From the NCBI GenBank assembly GCA_046541415.1, contig JBKHDI010000009.1, positions 16,686 to 80,685 on the forward strand: a stretch of DNA of 64,000 nucleotides. The letters are read 5' to 3'. Source of the stretch: CAZOVB01 sp046541415 (lineage in GTDB: Bacteria; Planctomycetota; Phycisphaerae; SM23-33). The notes below the pieces were generated by a model. That model was not told where the DNA came from. It ran no database searches and worked only from the letters and a program-made list of their open reading frames with translations. This document shows positions 61,689 to 64,000 of the stretch, in pieces. Numbering within the stretch: position 1 is the stretch's first letter; the number at the start of each line of letters is the position of its first letter. A program made the translations under genes and the position numbers.

Positions 61689-62747
61689 GTGACTACCGAT
61701 ACACAAGACCAGATGGCACTGGATTCCTCTCAGCAGGCCGTCGACGCCGAAGCCGCCCGGCAGGCCGCAGCCGCCGCACGGGCAGAGGAAGAACTCGCCG
61801 CCGCAGCCGCCGCCATCGAGGCCCAGCAATCGCCCGATTCCGTCGCAGACCCGCAAGGCAGCGTCGACGACATCCTGGCCCGGAAAAAGGCCTCCGCTCA
61901 GCCCTCCCCGCCTCCCGACGCCCCGGCCAGCGACGATGACATCGACGCGCTGATCGCCAAACGCGCCGCAGAAAAGGCCTCCGCCCAGCAGGCCGCCACC
62001 AAACAAGCTCCCGCAGAACCCCAACCCGAGGCAGAAATGACCGAACAGGACGCCATCGACCAACTCCTGGCCGCAAAGGCTGCCGCCAAACAAGCCCAGT
62101 CAGAGGACCCCGCCCCGGCAGCCGTAGAAGAACCCCCCGCGGACGCCAACGCCCCGGCCAGCGAAGAGGACATCGACGCTCTGATCGCCAAACGCGCCGC
62201 AGAAAAGGCCGCCGCGCAACAGGCTGAACCACCCGAGGCACAAGCCCCCGCCCAGCCCGAAGTCGAGGCTCCCGCACAGGCAGAAGAGCCCGCAGCCCAA
62301 GTGCCTGTCGCCCAGGAACCCGCCGCAGAAGAGACCCCAGCCGAGCAGACCCCCGAGCAACCTGTCGCCGAAGCGCCCGCAGCCGAACAACCCGCAGCCC
62401 AGGAGCCCGCCGCCGAGGAACCGGTGGCAGATGAACCTGCCGCCGAACCAGTTGCCCAGGCCCCTGCCCAACCGCAGCCTGTCGAGCAGCCCCAGCCCGC
62501 CCCTGCCCCCGCTGCCGCCCCAACCGGTGGCGATGGCAGCTTCGTCGGGCCCATCATCCAACTGCTGCAGGATCGCAAGGCCCAGCTGGAGGCAGCGACC
62601 TACCAGGCCAACAAATCCGCCGACTCCCTCCAGCAACAGTGGGAGAACTTCCAGGCCCTCCAGCAGCAGGTGGCCGCACTGCAGGATGCCTTCCGCGCCG
62701 ATTGCCAGACCGCCCTGGCCCAGGCGAACCTCGCCTCGATTGGCTGA
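61689..62747 (+). CDS. Ala/Pro/Glu-rich protein with DIDALI repeats
   Basis: 352-residue low-complexity protein. The first half has repeats GSVDDILARKKASAQ, SDDDIDALIAKRAAEKASAQ, TEQDAIDQLLAAKAAAKQA and SEEDIDALIAKRAAEKAAAQ; a long Pro/Ala/Glu linker follows (about 190-285), then a coiled-coil-like C-terminus (about 290-352, LLQDRKAQLEAA, LQQQWENFQALQQQVAALQD). The repeat core resembles the N-terminal SQxEIDALL motif of FliM/FliY that docks CheY-P. GTG 61689 with AAAGG nine bases upstream is the likely start; ATG 61713 is possible. Function unknown; motility or scaffold role is speculative. Confidence 0.7.
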   Translation: MTTDTQDQMALDSSQQAVDAEAARQAAAAARAEEELAAAAAAIEAQQSPDSVADPQGSVDDILARKKASAQPSPPPDAPASDDDIDALIAKRAAEKASAQQAATKQAPAEPQPEAEMTEQDAIDQLLAAKAAAKQAQSEDPAPAAVEEPPADANAPASEEDIDALIAKRAAEKAAAQQAEPPEAQAPAQPEVEAPAQAEEPAAQVPVAQEPAAEETPAEQTPEQPVAEAPAAEQPAAQEPAAEEPVADEPAAEPVAQAPAQPQPVEQPQPAPAPAAAPTGGDGSFVGPIIQLLQDRKAQLEAATYQANKSADSLQQQWENFQALQQQVAALQDAFRADCQTALAQANLASIG

Positions 62748-62887
62748 TTGGTATAGATCATCGTTTGCTCTCTCCTCAGGCCCGGCCGGGCCTTGCTCAT
62801 CCCGGTCGGGCACGCTTTTGCGCCTACGAACCGGGCAAATTCCCGCTGTGCCGTTGCAACCGCCGCGCCGATTGCTACCATACGCCC

Positions 62888-63970
<1,083 letters not shown>

Positions 63971-64000
63971 CGTACCGACAGCAACTCTTCACCTGAGAAC

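Overview
The window is a G+C-rich, densely coding bacterial chromosome segment. No rRNA, tRNA, insertion sequence, prophage or CRISPR array was seen. The gene mix points to Planctomycetota, most likely a Phycisphaerae-type bacterium: a sulfatase, many unusual glycoside hydrolases and lyase-like proteins, a PEP-CTERM protein, a zinc-ribbon/VWA membrane protein, a DUF6485 Cys-rich protein, a solo Clp N-domain protein and DUF6785/OPT-like membrane proteins. This is inferred from family content, not from a phylogenetic marker.

Region by region. 0-7.8 kb: the 3' part of an MscS-type channel, an outer-membrane beta-barrel protein, a hybrid histidine kinase fused to a THI5/NMT1-like binding domain, a CNNM/CorC-type protein and a ZupT zinc transporter. 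7.9-15.8 kb: a secreted heparinase-like protein and a sulfatase, a DUF3592-like membrane protein, a mannonate-dehydratase-like/FAD-oxidoreductase gene pair, a Clp N-domain protein and DUF1294. 15.8-27 kb: a GH28 enzyme, a Cys-rich PAS histidine kinase, a 54-residue lipoprotein next to CsbD, a remnant of a glycoside hydrolase, a LamG protein, a zinc alcohol dehydrogenase, DUF6485, a thioredoxin-fold protein, YggS, a zinc-ribbon/VWA protein and a GH42 beta-galactosidase. 27.3-36.4 kb: a tightly packed minus-strand carbohydrate operon (lyase-like, clan GH-A hydrolase, GH2-like, GH94 phosphorylase).

36.4-49.6 kb holds an unusual minus-strand cluster. Two MacB/LolD-type ATPases flank two large polytopic OPT/DUF6785-like proteins, a small FtsX permease and a 1995-residue permease that fuses a PA domain, a degenerate M28-like domain, three LysM-like repeats and an FtsX core. 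It looks like a composite envelope machine of unknown substrate. 49.9-58.7 kb: an HtrA-like protein without a visible catalytic triad, a PEP-CTERM protein, a VIT-VWA/response-regulator/histidine-kinase operon and a PAC2 protein.

58.9-59.35 kb is the longest non-coding stretch. It contains three tandem, diverged copies of a hairpin-rich element. The stems differ by compensatory changes, while the loops stay CU-rich and in places match the anti-Shine-Dalgarno sequence CCUCCUU. The first copy begins just after a TATAAT box and the second ends in a classic T-tract. I regard this as the best candidate for an undescribed system: a tandem small-RNA family.

59.4-64 kb: a Gfo/Idh/MocA oxidoreductase, a toroid-fold lipoprotein, an Ala/Pro/Glu-rich protein with repeated FliM-like DIDALI motifs, and purM.
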